Shown: piece by piece, positions 51,047 through 58,765 of the stretch
Position numbering within the stretch: position 1 is the first letter of the stretch
How the letters are laid out: each line of letters begins with the position of its first letter
Assembly (NCBI RefSeq): GCF_001047135.2
Contig: NZ_DF968080.1
Location: forward strand, 1-64,000
Reading direction: 5' to 3'
DNA: 64,000 nucleotides
Source: Fructobacillus tropaeoli
GTDB lineage: Bacteria; Bacillota; Bacilli; Lactobacillales; Lactobacillaceae
The notes under the pieces: model-generated
What the model was told of the DNA's origin: nothing
The model's input: the letters and a program-made list of their open reading frames with translations, nothing else
The model's database searches: none
Program-made: the position numbers and the translations under genes

Positions 51047-52354
51047 ATGTCCTTTCTCTCATCATACTTCCAGTTTGAAAAACTGGGCACTTCTTTTCGA
51101 AAAGAAGTCGTTGCCGGCTTGACTACTTTCGTAGCCATGTCATACATCTTGTTCTTGAATCCAACTGTCCTTGGTGACGCTGGCATGAACAAGGGGGCCG
51201 TCTTTACGGCCACTGCCTTGGCCTCTGGAATCGCCACAATCTTCATGGGTCTGGTTGCCCGTTACCCAATCGCGATTGCCCCAGGTTTGGGTGTCAACGC
51301 CTTCTTCGCCTATTCCGTTGTTATCGGTATGGGTGTCAAGTGGCAAACTGCAATGGCCGGTATCTTAGTTGCCGCCGTTATCTTTTTGCTCTTAACAATG
51401 TTTAAGATTCGTGAAAAAATCATCGATGCGATTCCTTCTGACTTAAAGATTGCTATCGCCGCTGGAATTGGCCTTTTCATCGCCTTCATTGGTTTGCACA
51501 ACGCCGGTTTGGTTGTCGCAAACAAGGATACAATGGTTGCCATGGGCTCATTGACAAACGCCAACACACTCTTAGCTATTTTCGGAATCGTCTTGACTTT
51601 GGTTTTGTTGGCCGTGAACACACCAGCTGCCATCTTCGTTGGAATGATTGGCACAACAATCGTTGGCTTCATCTTCGGCTTGATTAAGATGCCAAGCTCA
51701 ATCATCGGTTCTGTTCCTTCTTTGAAGCCAACCTTTGGAGAATCAATCAATTATCTTGGCCACATCGACACCTTCCAAATGTGGGTTGTCGTCTTGACCT
51801 TCTTGATTGTTACTTTCTTCGATACGGCTGGTACTTTGATTGGTTTGGCCGAACAAGCTGGCTTCATGGAAAACAACAAGATGCCTCGTGCCGGTAAGGC
51901 CTTGATGGCCGATGCCGTTGGAATGACTGCCGGAGCCGTTTTGGGAACTTCACCAACTTCAGCTTACGTTGAATCATCATCAGGAATCGCCGTTGGTGGC
52001 CGTTCTGGTTTGACTTCTGTTGTGACTGGTTTGCTCTTCTTCGCTGCCTTGATCTTCTCACCATTGTTGTCAGTGGTTACGGATGCCGTGACTGCCCCTG
52101 CCTTGGTGATTGTTGGAATCATGATGGCCAAAAACTTGCAGAAGATTAAGTGGGACGACTTGGCTGTTGCTGCCCCTGCCTTCTTGGTTGTTGTTGGTAT
52201 GCCATTAACTTATTCAATCTCAGACGGTATCGCCCTTGGCTTTATCGTTTACCCAATCACAATGATTGCTACAAAGCGTGCAAAGGAAGTTAACTGGTTG
52301 ATGTACCTCTTGGCCGTTATCTTCGTCTTGTTCTTGTACTCAACCCATAGCTAA
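51047..52354 (+). CDS. NCS2/AzgA-type guanine-hypoxanthine permease
   Basis: A 435-residue purine transporter with about thirteen helices. The N-terminal AGLTTFVAMSYILFLNP, the GAVFTATALASGIATIFMG helix, PIAIAPGLGVNAFFAY, and FFDTAGTLIGLAEQAGF with ADAVGMTAGAVLGTSPTSAYVESSSGI are hallmarks of PbuG/AzgA proteins. It imports hypoxanthine or guanine by proton symport. ATG 51047 has AAGGAG. Paired PurBox-like sites upstream suggest PurR control. Monocistronic, closed by a perfect bidirectional terminator. Confidence 0.93.
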   Translation: MSFLSSYFQFEKLGTSFRKEVVAGLTTFVAMSYILFLNPTVLGDAGMNKGAVFTATALASGIATIFMGLVARYPIAIAPGLGVNAFFAYSVVIGMGVKWQTAMAGILVAAVIFLLLTMFKIREKIIDAIPSDLKIAIAAGIGLFIAFIGLHNAGLVVANKDTMVAMGSLTNANTLLAIFGIVLTLVLLAVNTPAAIFVGMIGTTIVGFIFGLIKMPSSIIGSVPSLKPTFGESINYLGHIDTFQMWVVVLTFLIVTFFDTAGTLIGLAEQAGFMENNKMPRAGKALMADAVGMTAGAVLGTSPTSAYVESSSGIAVGGRSGLTSVVTGLLFFAALIFSPLLSVVTDAVTAPALVIVGIMMAKNLQKIKWDDLAVAAPAFLVVVGMPLTYSISDGIALGFIVYPITMIATKRAKEVNWLMYLLAVIFVLFLYSTHS

Positions 52355-52376
52355 ATCAGCTTAATGATTACTACAC

Positions 52377-52413
52377 AAAAAGCGTTGGAAATTTAAATTT
52401 CCAACGCTTTTTT
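52377..52413. terminator. Perfect bidirectional terminator between permease and recN
   Basis: An 18-bp perfect palindrome (GCGTTGGAAATTT with its complement, flanked by A and T runs) serves the convergent permease and recN genes. Confidence 0.92.
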
Positions 52414-52424
52414 AGTGTTTATTT

Positions 52425-54107
52425 TTATCCCTGTGCCTTTGCCCGCAAATCCTTGGCGTTTGCCAAAGCGGCATCGGTTACCTGATTGCCAGAAAGCATC
52501 ATCGCAATCGCTTCATCACGCTGATTTTCTGGTAGGTCCTTAACCTGCGTCACCGTTCGATCATTTTGATTGAACTTCTCAATCAAGAAATGGTGGGTGG
52601 CCGCAGCAGCAACTTGAGGCAAGTGGGTAATGGCCATGACCTGGGTCTTCTCAGCAATGGTTTGCATCTTCTTGGCAATAGCGGAACCAACCCGACCGGA
52701 AACGCCAGTATCAATTTCGTCAAAGACAACCGTTGGTAGACCATGTTGGGCAATAAAAATTGTTTTCAAGGCCAACATCAATCGGGAGGCCTCCCCACCA
52801 GATGCGGCCTTTTCTAGGGGCTTAGTGCCCTCACCCTGGTTGGTTTGAACAAAGAAGGCAACCTTATCCGCCCCACTAGGCAAAAAGCCCGTCACGGGCG
52901 TAAATTGGACCTCAAAGTAGGCCTGTTCCATCAGCAAGTCCGCCAATTCGCGGTTAACCGCCTTCTCCAACTTCTTAGCCACCTTTTGTCGGCTTTTTGT
53001 CAGCGCTTGGGCAGCAGCCACAATCTTCCCCTTGATGGTTTCTTTTTCCTTCGTCAGTGATTCCAAATCGAAGGAACCGCCGTCCAAGTCGGCCAATTCA
53101 CGATCAACCTTTTGCTGGAAGGCTAAAATTTCATCAACGGAGTCGCCGTACTTTCGCTTCAGGTTATGAATCACCTGCAAGCGGTCGTCGATTTCAACGA
53201 GGGCTCCTTCGTCAAATGTCAAATCAGAAACCGCCTCGTCTAAATCGCGACCTGCGTCCTGAGCGGCGTAATAGGCCTCCGACAACGATTGAGTCAAGTT
53301 TTCAAAGTCTGAGTCATAAGCAGCGGCCTGGGTCATCGCTTGATGAGCGGCAGCCAAAAGATCGATCGCGCCGCCATCCAATCCTGGATTCAAGGCCTGC
53401 TGCGCCTGGTCCAAAGCATCCGCAATCTTTTTATGATTTGCTAGCTTGCTCCGATCAGCCAACAGCTGGTCTTCTTCTCCTGGCTGTAAATTGGCCTCCT
53501 TCAGCTCCTCTTGCTGAAAGGAAAGCAGGTCCAGTCGCTGGTTAATATCCTGCCGCCGATTTTTCAATTGATCAATCTGGCGGGTAATATCACGGTAGCG
53601 GTAAAAAAGCTGCTGATACTCGTTCTTAGCCTGGCTTAAATCAGCCTCGGCAAACTGGTCCAACAAGTCTAAATGGTGGTCCTGATTTAACAGCAAGGAG
53701 GTATCATGCTGGCCCTGAATTTCAACCAGCTGCGACCCGAATTCGGACAGCACCTTGAGGGGCACGATTACGCCGTTAATGCGGACGATTGACCGGCCCT
53801 TGTGGTTAAACTCGCGGTAAATAACCACCTGATCATCACTAAGTTCAATTCCAGCAGCACTCAATTGTTCCCGCAAGCCGGCAGCTCGGTCACCCACAAG
53901 GGAAAAAACAGCCTGCAAAACAGCCTTGTCGGCTCCCTTACGAATCATTTCCGTACTGGCCCGTCCACCGGTGACCATGGCCAAAGCATCAATAATGATT
54001 GATTTTCCGGCACCAGTCTCACCTGTTAAAACGGTTAATTGGTCGTCAAATGACAAGTCCACTTGGTCAATAATCGCAAAATTTTGTATGGTTAATTGTT
54101 CAAGCAT
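52425..54107 (-). CDS. recN: DNA repair protein RecN
   Basis: A 560-residue SMC-like ATPase acting early at double-strand breaks. Walker A GETGAGKS (about 30-37), long coiled-coil arms (about 150-360; Q/D/E/R-rich heptads), the ABC signature region LEKAASGGEASRLMLAL, Walker B VVFDEIDTGVSG, and AITHLPQVAA are all present. Length is normal. ATG 54107 has AAAGGA upstream. Last gene of the xseA-xseB-ispA-tlyA-recN operon. argR, which often lies between tlyA and recN, is missing. Confidence 0.96.
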   Translation of the reverse strand: MLEQLTIQNFAIIDQVDLSFDDQLTVLTGETGAGKSIIIDALAMVTGGRASTEMIRKGADKAVLQAVFSLVGDRAAGLREQLSAAGIELSDDQVVIYREFNHKGRSIVRINGVIVPLKVLSEFGSQLVEIQGQHDTSLLLNQDHHLDLLDQFAEADLSQAKNEYQQLFYRYRDITRQIDQLKNRRQDINQRLDLLSFQQEELKEANLQPGEEDQLLADRSKLANHKKIADALDQAQQALNPGLDGGAIDLLAAAHQAMTQAAAYDSDFENLTQSLSEAYYAAQDAGRDLDEAVSDLTFDEGALVEIDDRLQVIHNLKRKYGDSVDEILAFQQKVDRELADLDGGSFDLESLTKEKETIKGKIVAAAQALTKSRQKVAKKLEKAVNRELADLLMEQAYFEVQFTPVTGFLPSGADKVAFFVQTNQGEGTKPLEKAASGGEASRLMLALKTIFIAQHGLPTVVFDEIDTGVSGRVGSAIAKKMQTIAEKTQVMAITHLPQVAAAATHHFLIEKFNQNDRTVTQVKDLPENQRDEAIAMMLSGNQVTDAALANAKDLRAKAQG

Positions 54108-54132
54108 CCTGCATCCTTTCTACCAGTCAGTT

Positions 54133-54960
54133 TTAGTTGCCAGCCTGGTCTAACTGACCGTGTGCCGCATCAACCACTTCGTCAATTGCGACACTTGGAT
54201 CAATTTGGGCCTCATCAGACCGCTTAAGCCAGGCCAAAAATTCAATATTTCCCTGCCCACCCTTAATTGGTGAGTAGGTTAAGCCAGCCACGGTAAAACC
54301 ATTTTCCACCATCATTGGCAAAGTTGCAGCCAAGACCTGGCGATGAACAGCCGGGTCTTTGATGATGCCGTGCTTACCAACAGCTTCCCGACCCGCCTCA
54401 AATTGAGGCTTGATCAATGCTGCTACTTCCCCGCCCTGGGCAATAATGTCCTTTAAGGTTGGTAAAATCAGCGACAGTGAGATAAAGGAAACATCAATGG
54501 TTGCCCGAGTTGGCTGGCCTTCCATAAAGTCGGCCAACTTGGCATAGCGGAAATTAGTGTTTTCCATCACCGTCACGCGGTCATCAATCCGCAGTTTCCA
54601 GGCTAACTGGTTGGTCCCAACATCCAATGCATAGACGTGGGCAGCACCATTTTGCAGTGACACATCCGTAAAGCCACCCGTGGAAGAACCGATGTCTAAG
54701 ACAATCTGGTCGGCCATGGCTAGGCCAAAGGTTTCGATGGCCTTTACCAATTTATAACCGCCACGCGAGACAAAGGGCAGTGGTTCACCCTTAAAGTGTA
54801 ATTCAGTTGTGACAGGAATTTTTTCACCAGCCTTATCCAGACGCTGCTCATTTTCGCCAAGAATTTGCCCGGCCATAATGGCTCGCTTTGCCTGTTCTCG
54901 AGAGGTAAAGAGTCCCTGTTGGACGAGTAAGACGTCCACACGTTCTTTTGCTACTGCCAC
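54133..54960 (-). CDS. tlyA: TlyA/YqxC family rRNA 2'-O-methyltransferase
   Basis: A 275-residue protein with an N-terminal S4 RNA-binding domain (about 6-65; RVDVLLVQQGLFTSREQAKRAIMAGQIL) and an FtsJ-like methyltransferase domain (VLDIGSSTGGFTDVSLQNGA, about 85-105; VAALIKPQFEAGRE). In mycobacteria TlyA methylates 16S and 23S rRNA; the Firmicute role is presumed similar. The start is GTG 54960, supported by TTGGAG 8 bases upstream, 3 bases after the ispA stop. Confidence 0.92.
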   Translation of the reverse strand: MAVAKERVDVLLVQQGLFTSREQAKRAIMAGQILGENEQRLDKAGEKIPVTTELHFKGEPLPFVSRGGYKLVKAIETFGLAMADQIVLDIGSSTGGFTDVSLQNGAAHVYALDVGTNQLAWKLRIDDRVTVMENTNFRYAKLADFMEGQPTRATIDVSFISLSLILPTLKDIIAQGGEVAALIKPQFEAGREAVGKHGIIKDPAVHRQVLAATLPMMVENGFTVAGLTYSPIKGGQGNIEFLAWLKRSDEAQIDPSVAIDEVVDAAHGQLDQAGN

Positions 54961-54963
54961 GAT

Positions 54964-55842
54964 TTACGCTCCAATTTTAGCCAAAAGGCTCGTTAATAAT
55001 TCTGAATCAAAGTTTTTATTTTCCTGGGTCAAATCAGCAAGAGCCTGATTTGCCCGCTTCGTCAACTGCACAACCAAGTCATGCGCCTGGTCTAATCCAA
55101 CCAAGTGAACCAATGAGACAACGCCTTCTTCTTGATCTTGGTCATAGTCATCCAAGTCATCTTGGATTTGGAAGAGCAGGCCAAAAGCACCGGCAAAATC
55201 AGCCAAACGGTCTAAGTCTTTATCTGCAAGGTTGGCATAATGGCCACCAATCAAAGCAGCCGCCTGCAACAAATCAGCCGTCTTCTTTTGGTAGACCTGG
55301 TCTAAAACGGCCGCGAGCGCCACCTGGTCCTCATTGATATCATGATTTTGCATGTCTAAGACCTGCCCCAAAACCATGCCATTGGCACCGGCCTTTTCGG
55401 CCAACGTTGCGACCATGGCGACCTTTTGCTCGGCATTAACGCCCGTCAAAGCAGCCAAGAGAGAAAAGGCGCCCGCCTGCAGTGCATCCCCAACCAAAAC
55501 AGCACTCGCTGGGCCATAAAGCGCATGGACAGATAACTGTCCCCGACGGTAAGCATCGTTATCCATTTCCGGCAAGTCATCGTGGACCAAGGAATAGGCA
55601 TGAACCCATTCGAGAGCCGTAGCGGCTTGAATGGCATCGGCCGTGATTTCTTGACCAAAGGAATCAACAACGGCCAAAGCTAACAGCGGCCGCAGGCGCT
55701 TGCCAGGCGTTAGGAGCGCATAGGTCAGCATCTGCCCCCAGTCACTAGAGGACTGATTAGAGACCTGCTGAGCCACCTCGGCTTTTAAAGCCGCGTTAAC
55801 TTGTGGCTGATATTTTTCTGAAAAATCGTTAAATTTAGTCAT
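54964..55842 (-). CDS. ispA: Farnesyl/geranyl diphosphate synthase
   Basis: A 292-residue short-chain trans-prenyl synthase making C15 diphosphate for undecaprenyl and quinone-type lipids. The first Asp-rich motif is [10 protein letters not shown] (about 84-93), the second is [12 protein letters not shown] (about 228-239), and [10 protein letters not shown] and the Gln/Lys substrate-binding positions are intact. ATG 55842 overlaps the xseB stop by 8 bases. It supplies the lipid carrier needed by the polysaccharide and wall enzymes elsewhere in this window. Confidence 0.95.
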   Translation of the reverse strand: MTKFNDFSEKYQPQVNAALKAEVAQQVSNQSSSDWGQMLTYALLTPGKRLRPLLALAVVDSFGQEITADAIQAATALEWVHAYSLVHDDLPEMDNDAYRRGQLSVHALYGPASAVLVGDALQAGAFSLLAALTGVNAEQKVAMVATLAEKAGANGMVLGQVLDMQNHDINEDQVALAAVLDQVYQKKTADLLQAAALIGGHYANLADKDLDRLADFAGAFGLLFQIQDDLDDYDQDQEEGVVSLVHLVGLDQAHDLVVQLTKRANQALADLTQENKNFDSELLTSLLAKIGA

Positions 55843-56062
55843 TGTTGGTTAATTCCAAATCCGTCAAATTGCCATCATCATCCATGACCTTAGCCAAGGT
55901 TTTTTCGGCATCCTGCAAGGTCTTCTGCAAATCCTTAGCTAGTGCGACCCCCGTCTGAAAGTCCGTTAAAGCCGTTTCCAAGGGACGGTCGCCCTTTTCC
56001 AAAGCCGACACGATGACTTCGAGTTGTTTTAACTTGTCTTCAAATGATACTTTTTCAGCCAT
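55835..56062 (-). CDS. xseB: Exodeoxyribonuclease VII small subunit
   Basis: A 75-residue helical subunit that binds XseA in multiple copies. The core [48 protein letters not shown] is the standard XseB helical hairpin. The frame extends to 56104 but ATG 56062, with AGGAG 7 bases upstream, is the start; it lies one base after the xseA stop, so the two are translationally coupled. Confidence 0.95.
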   Translation of the reverse strand: MAEKVSFEDKLKQLEVIVSALEKGDRPLETALTDFQTGVALAKDLQKTLQDAEKTLAKVMDDDGNLTDLELTNND

Positions 56063-56063
56063 T

Positions 56064-57332
56064 TTATTCTCCTGTAATTTGAGCGGGCACTTCGCCGTCC
56101 GCAAAGGTTAAGTGAACTTGGTCTCCAACTTGTAAATCAGTTTTTTGCTTGATGACCTGATTTTTTGGTCCCTTCACAATCGTGTAACCAGCCGATAAAA
56201 TTTTCAGTGGTGACACTAAGTCCAACTTCGTGCTGGCCAAAGCGAGGGCCTCCTGGTAAGGTCGTAGCAATTGCTGTTGTTCCTTGACTAGGCTATTTTT
56301 GGCCTGTTGGAAGCGGTATTGTTTTTGTTCGAGCTGACGACTAAAGCCGCGACCAAGCCGACTCGTCAACTGATCAACTTCCTGCTGATAAGCGGCGTAT
56401 AGCCGGTCTGGTTGCTGCATAATTGGTCGATTAACAATTTGATCTAAAACCTGCTGGCGTTGGGCAACAGTTTGCCGGCCAGCAACCACCAAGCGTGCCT
56501 TCAATTCAAACAAGCGATCAAGAATATTTTGCCGAGTAACCGGTGTTGCGAGTTCAGCGGCAGCCGTTGGTGTCGCCGCTCGGCGATCGGCCACCAAGTC
56601 GACCAATGTATTGTCCGTTTCATGACCAACCGAAGCAATCACCGGCGTCTTTAAAGCTGCCACCTTGCGCACAAGGGCTTCATCGTTAAAGGCCCAGAGG
56701 TCCTCAATCGACCCACCACCTCGACCAATAATGACCGTGTCAAAGCCAAGGTCGTCGATTCGGTTCAGTTGTTTCAGTAACGACGGTACTGCGCCCTCAC
56801 CCTGGACAACGGCCGGTAACAAGATTACCTGAGCATCCGGCAAGCGCCGCTCAACCGTCTTGGCAACGTCTTCCACGACGGCCCCCGTTGGTGAAGTAAT
56901 CACGGCAATCTTTTTGGGGAGGAGTGGCAAAGCCTTCTTTTCTTGGGCAAAGAGTCCCTCTTGGCTGAGCTTTTCCTTTAACTGATTTAAAGCTAAGAAG
57001 AGGTCCCCAATCCCATCGGGTGTCATTTGGTCTAAAATAATCGAGTACGAACCGGATGGTTCATAAACCTGCACGCGGCCAATGGCGAGGACCTTCATTC
57101 CCTCCTTGGGTTCAAACTTCAGTCGTGATGCATAGGAAAACATCGTTGCGCGGATGACTGATTTACCATCTGGATCCTTCAAAGAAAAATATAAGTGACG
57201 GCCCTTTCGATTACCTAAGTTCGAAATTTCCCCCGTTAGATAGACCTTTGCCAAGTATGGATCACGGTCAAATTTTGCTTTCAAATAGCCGGTTAACGCA
57301 CCGACTGTCAGGTACTGTGACGAATCTGCCAT
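56064..57332 (-). CDS. xseA: Exodeoxyribonuclease VII large subunit
   Basis: A 422-residue catalytic subunit that degrades single-stranded DNA in both directions. An N-terminal OB domain (about 5-105; [24 protein letters not shown]) precedes the exonuclease domain with [27 protein letters not shown] (about 205-218) and [27 protein letters not shown] coiled-coil arm (about 280-380) docks XseB. ATG 57332 has GGAGG at 57338-57342. The promoter is an extended -10 TGGTATAAT at 57364-57372. A structured RNA gene lies immediately upstream. Confidence 0.95.
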   Translation of the reverse strand: MADSSQYLTVGALTGYLKAKFDRDPYLAKVYLTGEISNLGNRKGRHLYFSLKDPDGKSVIRATMFSYASRLKFEPKEGMKVLAIGRVQVYEPSGSYSIILDQMTPDGIGDLFLALNQLKEKLSQEGLFAQEKKALPLLPKKIAVITSPTGAVVEDVAKTVERRLPDAQVILLPAVVQGEGAVPSLLKQLNRIDDLGFDTVIIGRGGGSIEDLWAFNDEALVRKVAALKTPVIASVGHETDNTLVDLVADRRAATPTAAAELATPVTRQNILDRLFELKARLVVAGRQTVAQRQQVLDQIVNRPIMQQPDRLYAAYQQEVDQLTSRLGRGFSRQLEQKQYRFQQAKNSLVKEQQQLLRPYQEALALASTKLDLVSPLKILSAGYTIVKGPKNQVIKQKTDLQVGDQVHLTFADGEVPAQITGE

Positions 57333-57363
57333 TAAGGCCTCCTAGAACGCATTCTTAGTACAT

Positions 57364-57372
57364 ATTATACCA
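57364..57372 (-). promoter_or_regulatory. Extended -10 promoter of the xseA operon
   Basis: Minus-strand TGGTATAAT lies 15 bases after the T-run of the upstream RNA terminator and 31 bases before the xseA ATG. It argues that the RNA upstream is a separate transcript rather than the xseA leader. Confidence 0.7.
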
Positions 57373-57385
57373 GAGAAATCAGCCA

Positions 57386-57618
57386 ATAAAAAAACAGCTA
57401 ACCGAAGTTAGCTGCTTAGTTTGGCATGCCAGATACGCTCTGACGGGCGACTTGAACAAAGTCCAAGTAAGTCTACGTCACCTCAGTCAAATACTGATAG
57501 TCATGGTGAGATAATGGAATTCCACAATACCATTACCACCTACGCCAAATCCGTGGCTAGTAATTTAATACAGTAGGCCGCGTGTGCGTTCTAAAAACGC
57601 ATTCGACTCATCGCATGC
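57386..57618 (-). ncRNA. Candidate structured non-coding RNA, about 230 nt, class unknown
   Basis: No ORF on this strand explains the region, yet it has its own promoter and a strong terminator. Foldable elements, 5' to 3' on the minus strand: end-closing stem GGCATGC (57619-57613) with GCATGCC (57429-57423); hairpin TGCGTT/AACGCA (57601-57585); stem CCTAC/GTAGG (57577-57539) enclosing GCCA/TGGC; TAATGG/CCATTA (57535-57512); TCAGT/ACTGA (57497-57483); ACTTG/CAAGT (57468-57450); terminator CAGCTAAC-TTCG-GTTAGCTG. It lacks the landmark sequences of tmRNA, RNase P RNA and SRP RNA. Function unknown. Confidence 0.7.
57387..57415 (-). terminator. Terminator of the candidate ncRNA
   Basis: CAGCTAAC, a TTCG tetraloop and GTTAGCTG are followed by seven Ts on the minus strand. 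It ends about 55 bases before the xseA start. Confidence 0.92.
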
Positions 57619-57622
57619 CTTT

Positions 57623-57651
57623 ATTATGCCAGATTTCCCAGCAAAAAGCAA
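57623..57651 (-). promoter_or_regulatory. Promoter of the candidate ncRNA
   Basis: TTGCTT (57646-57651), 17 bases, CATAAT (57623-57628), with TG one base upstream of the -10 (extended). Predicted transcription start is near 57616-57618, at the closing-stem sequence. Confidence 0.75.
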
Positions 57652-57672
57652 GCATGCCTCATGGAACCAGTC

Positions 57673-57701
57673 TTTACACCCAAACTACCAGACCGTATAA
57701 T
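57673..57701 (+). promoter_or_regulatory. Near-consensus promoter of a leaderless gene
   Basis: TTTACA (57673-57678), 17-base spacer, TATAAT (57696-57701). The usual +1 falls on or within a base or two of the A of ATG 57708. It is back to back with the ncRNA promoter. Confidence 0.8.
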
Positions 57702-57707
57702 AGGCAC

Positions 57708-57959
57708 ATGATTATCATTGAACAGATTAAAACAAAAGAACTGGTCCAAATGGGCCCAGCAAAAGACCGTGACTGGGAGGACCTGGCCCTACCCGACATG
57801 GGGCAAAGTCCAAAAGAACTAGTAAAGGCTGTCATTGAGGCTTATGACCTCGGCGAGCTCATCGCTCAAGCCCATACCGCCAACCCAAAGGTCTTAAAGG
57901 CTACGGTGGAAAAAGACCATACTTCCTACCACTTGTCAGCTAAAATCAAATTTGACTAA
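57708..57959 (+). CDS. Small orphan protein, probably from a leaderless mRNA
   Basis: An 83-residue soluble protein I do not recognise. It starts MIIIEQIKTKELVQMGPAKD and has a predicted helix SPKELVKAVIEAYDLGELIAQAHTA followed by a beta-rich end VLKATVEKDHTSYHLSAKIKFD, suggesting a compact alpha/beta fold. The reading frame runs back to 57582, but a near-consensus promoter ends six bases before ATG 57708 and there is no Shine-Dalgarno, so the mRNA is probably leaderless. It is divergent from the candidate ncRNA and closed by a bidirectional terminator. Confidence 0.72.
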   Translation: MIIIEQIKTKELVQMGPAKDRDWEDLALPDMGQSPKELVKAVIEAYDLGELIAQAHTANPKVLKATVEKDHTSYHLSAKIKFD

Positions 57960-57987
57960 AAAAGCAGCCATGCTCGGCTGCTTTTTT
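57958..57987. terminator. Bidirectional terminator
   Basis: AAAAAAGCAGCC (57958-57969) pairs with GGCTGCTTTTTT (57976-57987). It serves the leaderless gene and the convergent 62-residue membrane protein gene. Confidence 0.92.
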
Positions 57988-58174
57988 ACTGACGCTTTTT
58001 ACCCTTTTCAAGATACGTAAAGAGTGCCTTTAAAGCTTGCATTTCCACAATCAATACCACAATCAATACTATCTGCAGCGGTAATGACGTCCAGTGCAGT
58101 ATTTGAAATGTTAACACAATTACCACCCAAATCAAACCATTAATGGCCGCTTTGGCTGGTTTTGGTAACGTCAT
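57986..58174 (-). CDS. Small two-helix membrane protein, unknown
   Basis: A 62-residue protein with two hydrophobic helices (about 9-27 and 30-50) and a basic tail (KGKKRQ). I do not recognise a family. Its ATG overlaps the stop of the upstream 172-residue gene (ATGA), so both are translated in a coupled way, arguing that it is real and works with that protein. Confidence 0.75.
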   Translation of the reverse strand: MTLPKPAKAAINGLIWVVIVLTFQILHWTSLPLQIVLIVVLIVEMQALKALFTYLEKGKKRQ

Positions 58175-58689
58175 TTTTTCTCCTCTGCAGCTTGCTCTTC
58201 ATCAGCCTTTTGGGCAGCTTCAGCAGCCTCCTGTTCGGCTTGCTGCTGATTTTCCAAGATAACCTGCAACTGGTCATCGAACCAAGCAGCAGCCTTAGCA
58301 AAGACCCCATCACTGTCATCTAGCAGGGCCGCTAATGAAGACAATTTAGCAATCTTTAACCGTGACTTGGAGACATTGAGGTTATCAACGATTGTATAAA
58401 CCTGCAGCTCATAGTCCTGATCGGCATAAACCAATTTTTTCTCCTGATTGGCATAGCGCAACGGTAAGTTAATCACGTTGACTTCCAAAGAAAAGGTTGT
58501 GCCCCCTTCTTCGATGCCACCGTCGATATCCGCCTTGGCCAATGCCAGGTTTTCCTTTTGGGCTAAAGGCAAAAAGGCTGAAAAAAGGGCATCCAAATCA
58601 ATGCTCTGGCCATCCTTGACTGCTAAGGTTTCTTGAGCATAATTTTGTTCTTCAATTTGATCGATAATGGCTTGGCCATTGATTGACAT
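58171..58689 (-). CDS. Uncharacterised 172-residue acidic protein
   Basis: A soluble protein I cannot assign. Residues 1-130 look beta-rich and folded (TLAVKDGQSIDLDALFSAFLP, TTFSLEVNVINLPLRY, YELQVYTIVDN). The last 40 residues are an Ala/Glu/Gln coiled-coil-like tail (QQAEQEAAEAAQKADEEQAAEEKK). No signal peptide or membrane segment is seen. ATG 58689 has GGGGAG 9 bases upstream. It forms a two-gene operon with the small membrane protein, and its promoter is buried in the preceding terminator. Confidence 0.75.
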   Translation of the reverse strand: MSINGQAIIDQIEEQNYAQETLAVKDGQSIDLDALFSAFLPLAQKENLALAKADIDGGIEEGGTTFSLEVNVINLPLRYANQEKKLVYADQDYELQVYTIVDNLNVSKSRLKIAKLSSLAALLDDSDGVFAKAAAWFDDQLQVILENQQQAEQEAAEAAQKADEEQAAEEKK

Positions 58690-58713
58690 AGTCTGTCACT
58701 CCCCTTGTTTCTA

Positions 58714-58744
58714 ATAAAAAAAGTATAGCATAATCCGCTATACT
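58714..58744 (-). terminator. Terminator with an embedded promoter
   Basis: AGTATAGC (58722-58729) pairs with GCTATACT (58737-58744), followed by a T-run, ending the oxidoreductase transcript. The 3' arm reads TGCTATACT, an extended -10 with TTTAAT 18 bases upstream, and would start the next operon. Confidence 0.75.
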
Positions 58745-58765
58745 CATTAAACACTTTTATCAAAA

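Noticed and set aside
53057..53545. 162-codon plus-strand ORF opposite recN
   Set aside because: It lies wholly inside the well-supported recN gene on the other strand, lacks a Shine-Dalgarno, and its translation is Arg/Pro-rich low-complexity sequence.
57386..57618. Assignment of the structured RNA to 6S RNA, tmRNA, RNase P or T-box
   Set aside because: Signature sequences of tmRNA, RNase P and T-box are missing, and several local hairpins replace the single long 6S rod. A covariance search is needed before naming it.
57582..57707. 42-codon N-terminal extension of the small plus-strand gene
   Set aside because: It would run across the divergent promoter region and overlap the ncRNA 5' end; the near-consensus promoter at 57673-57701 lies inside it, so ATG 57708 is the likely start.
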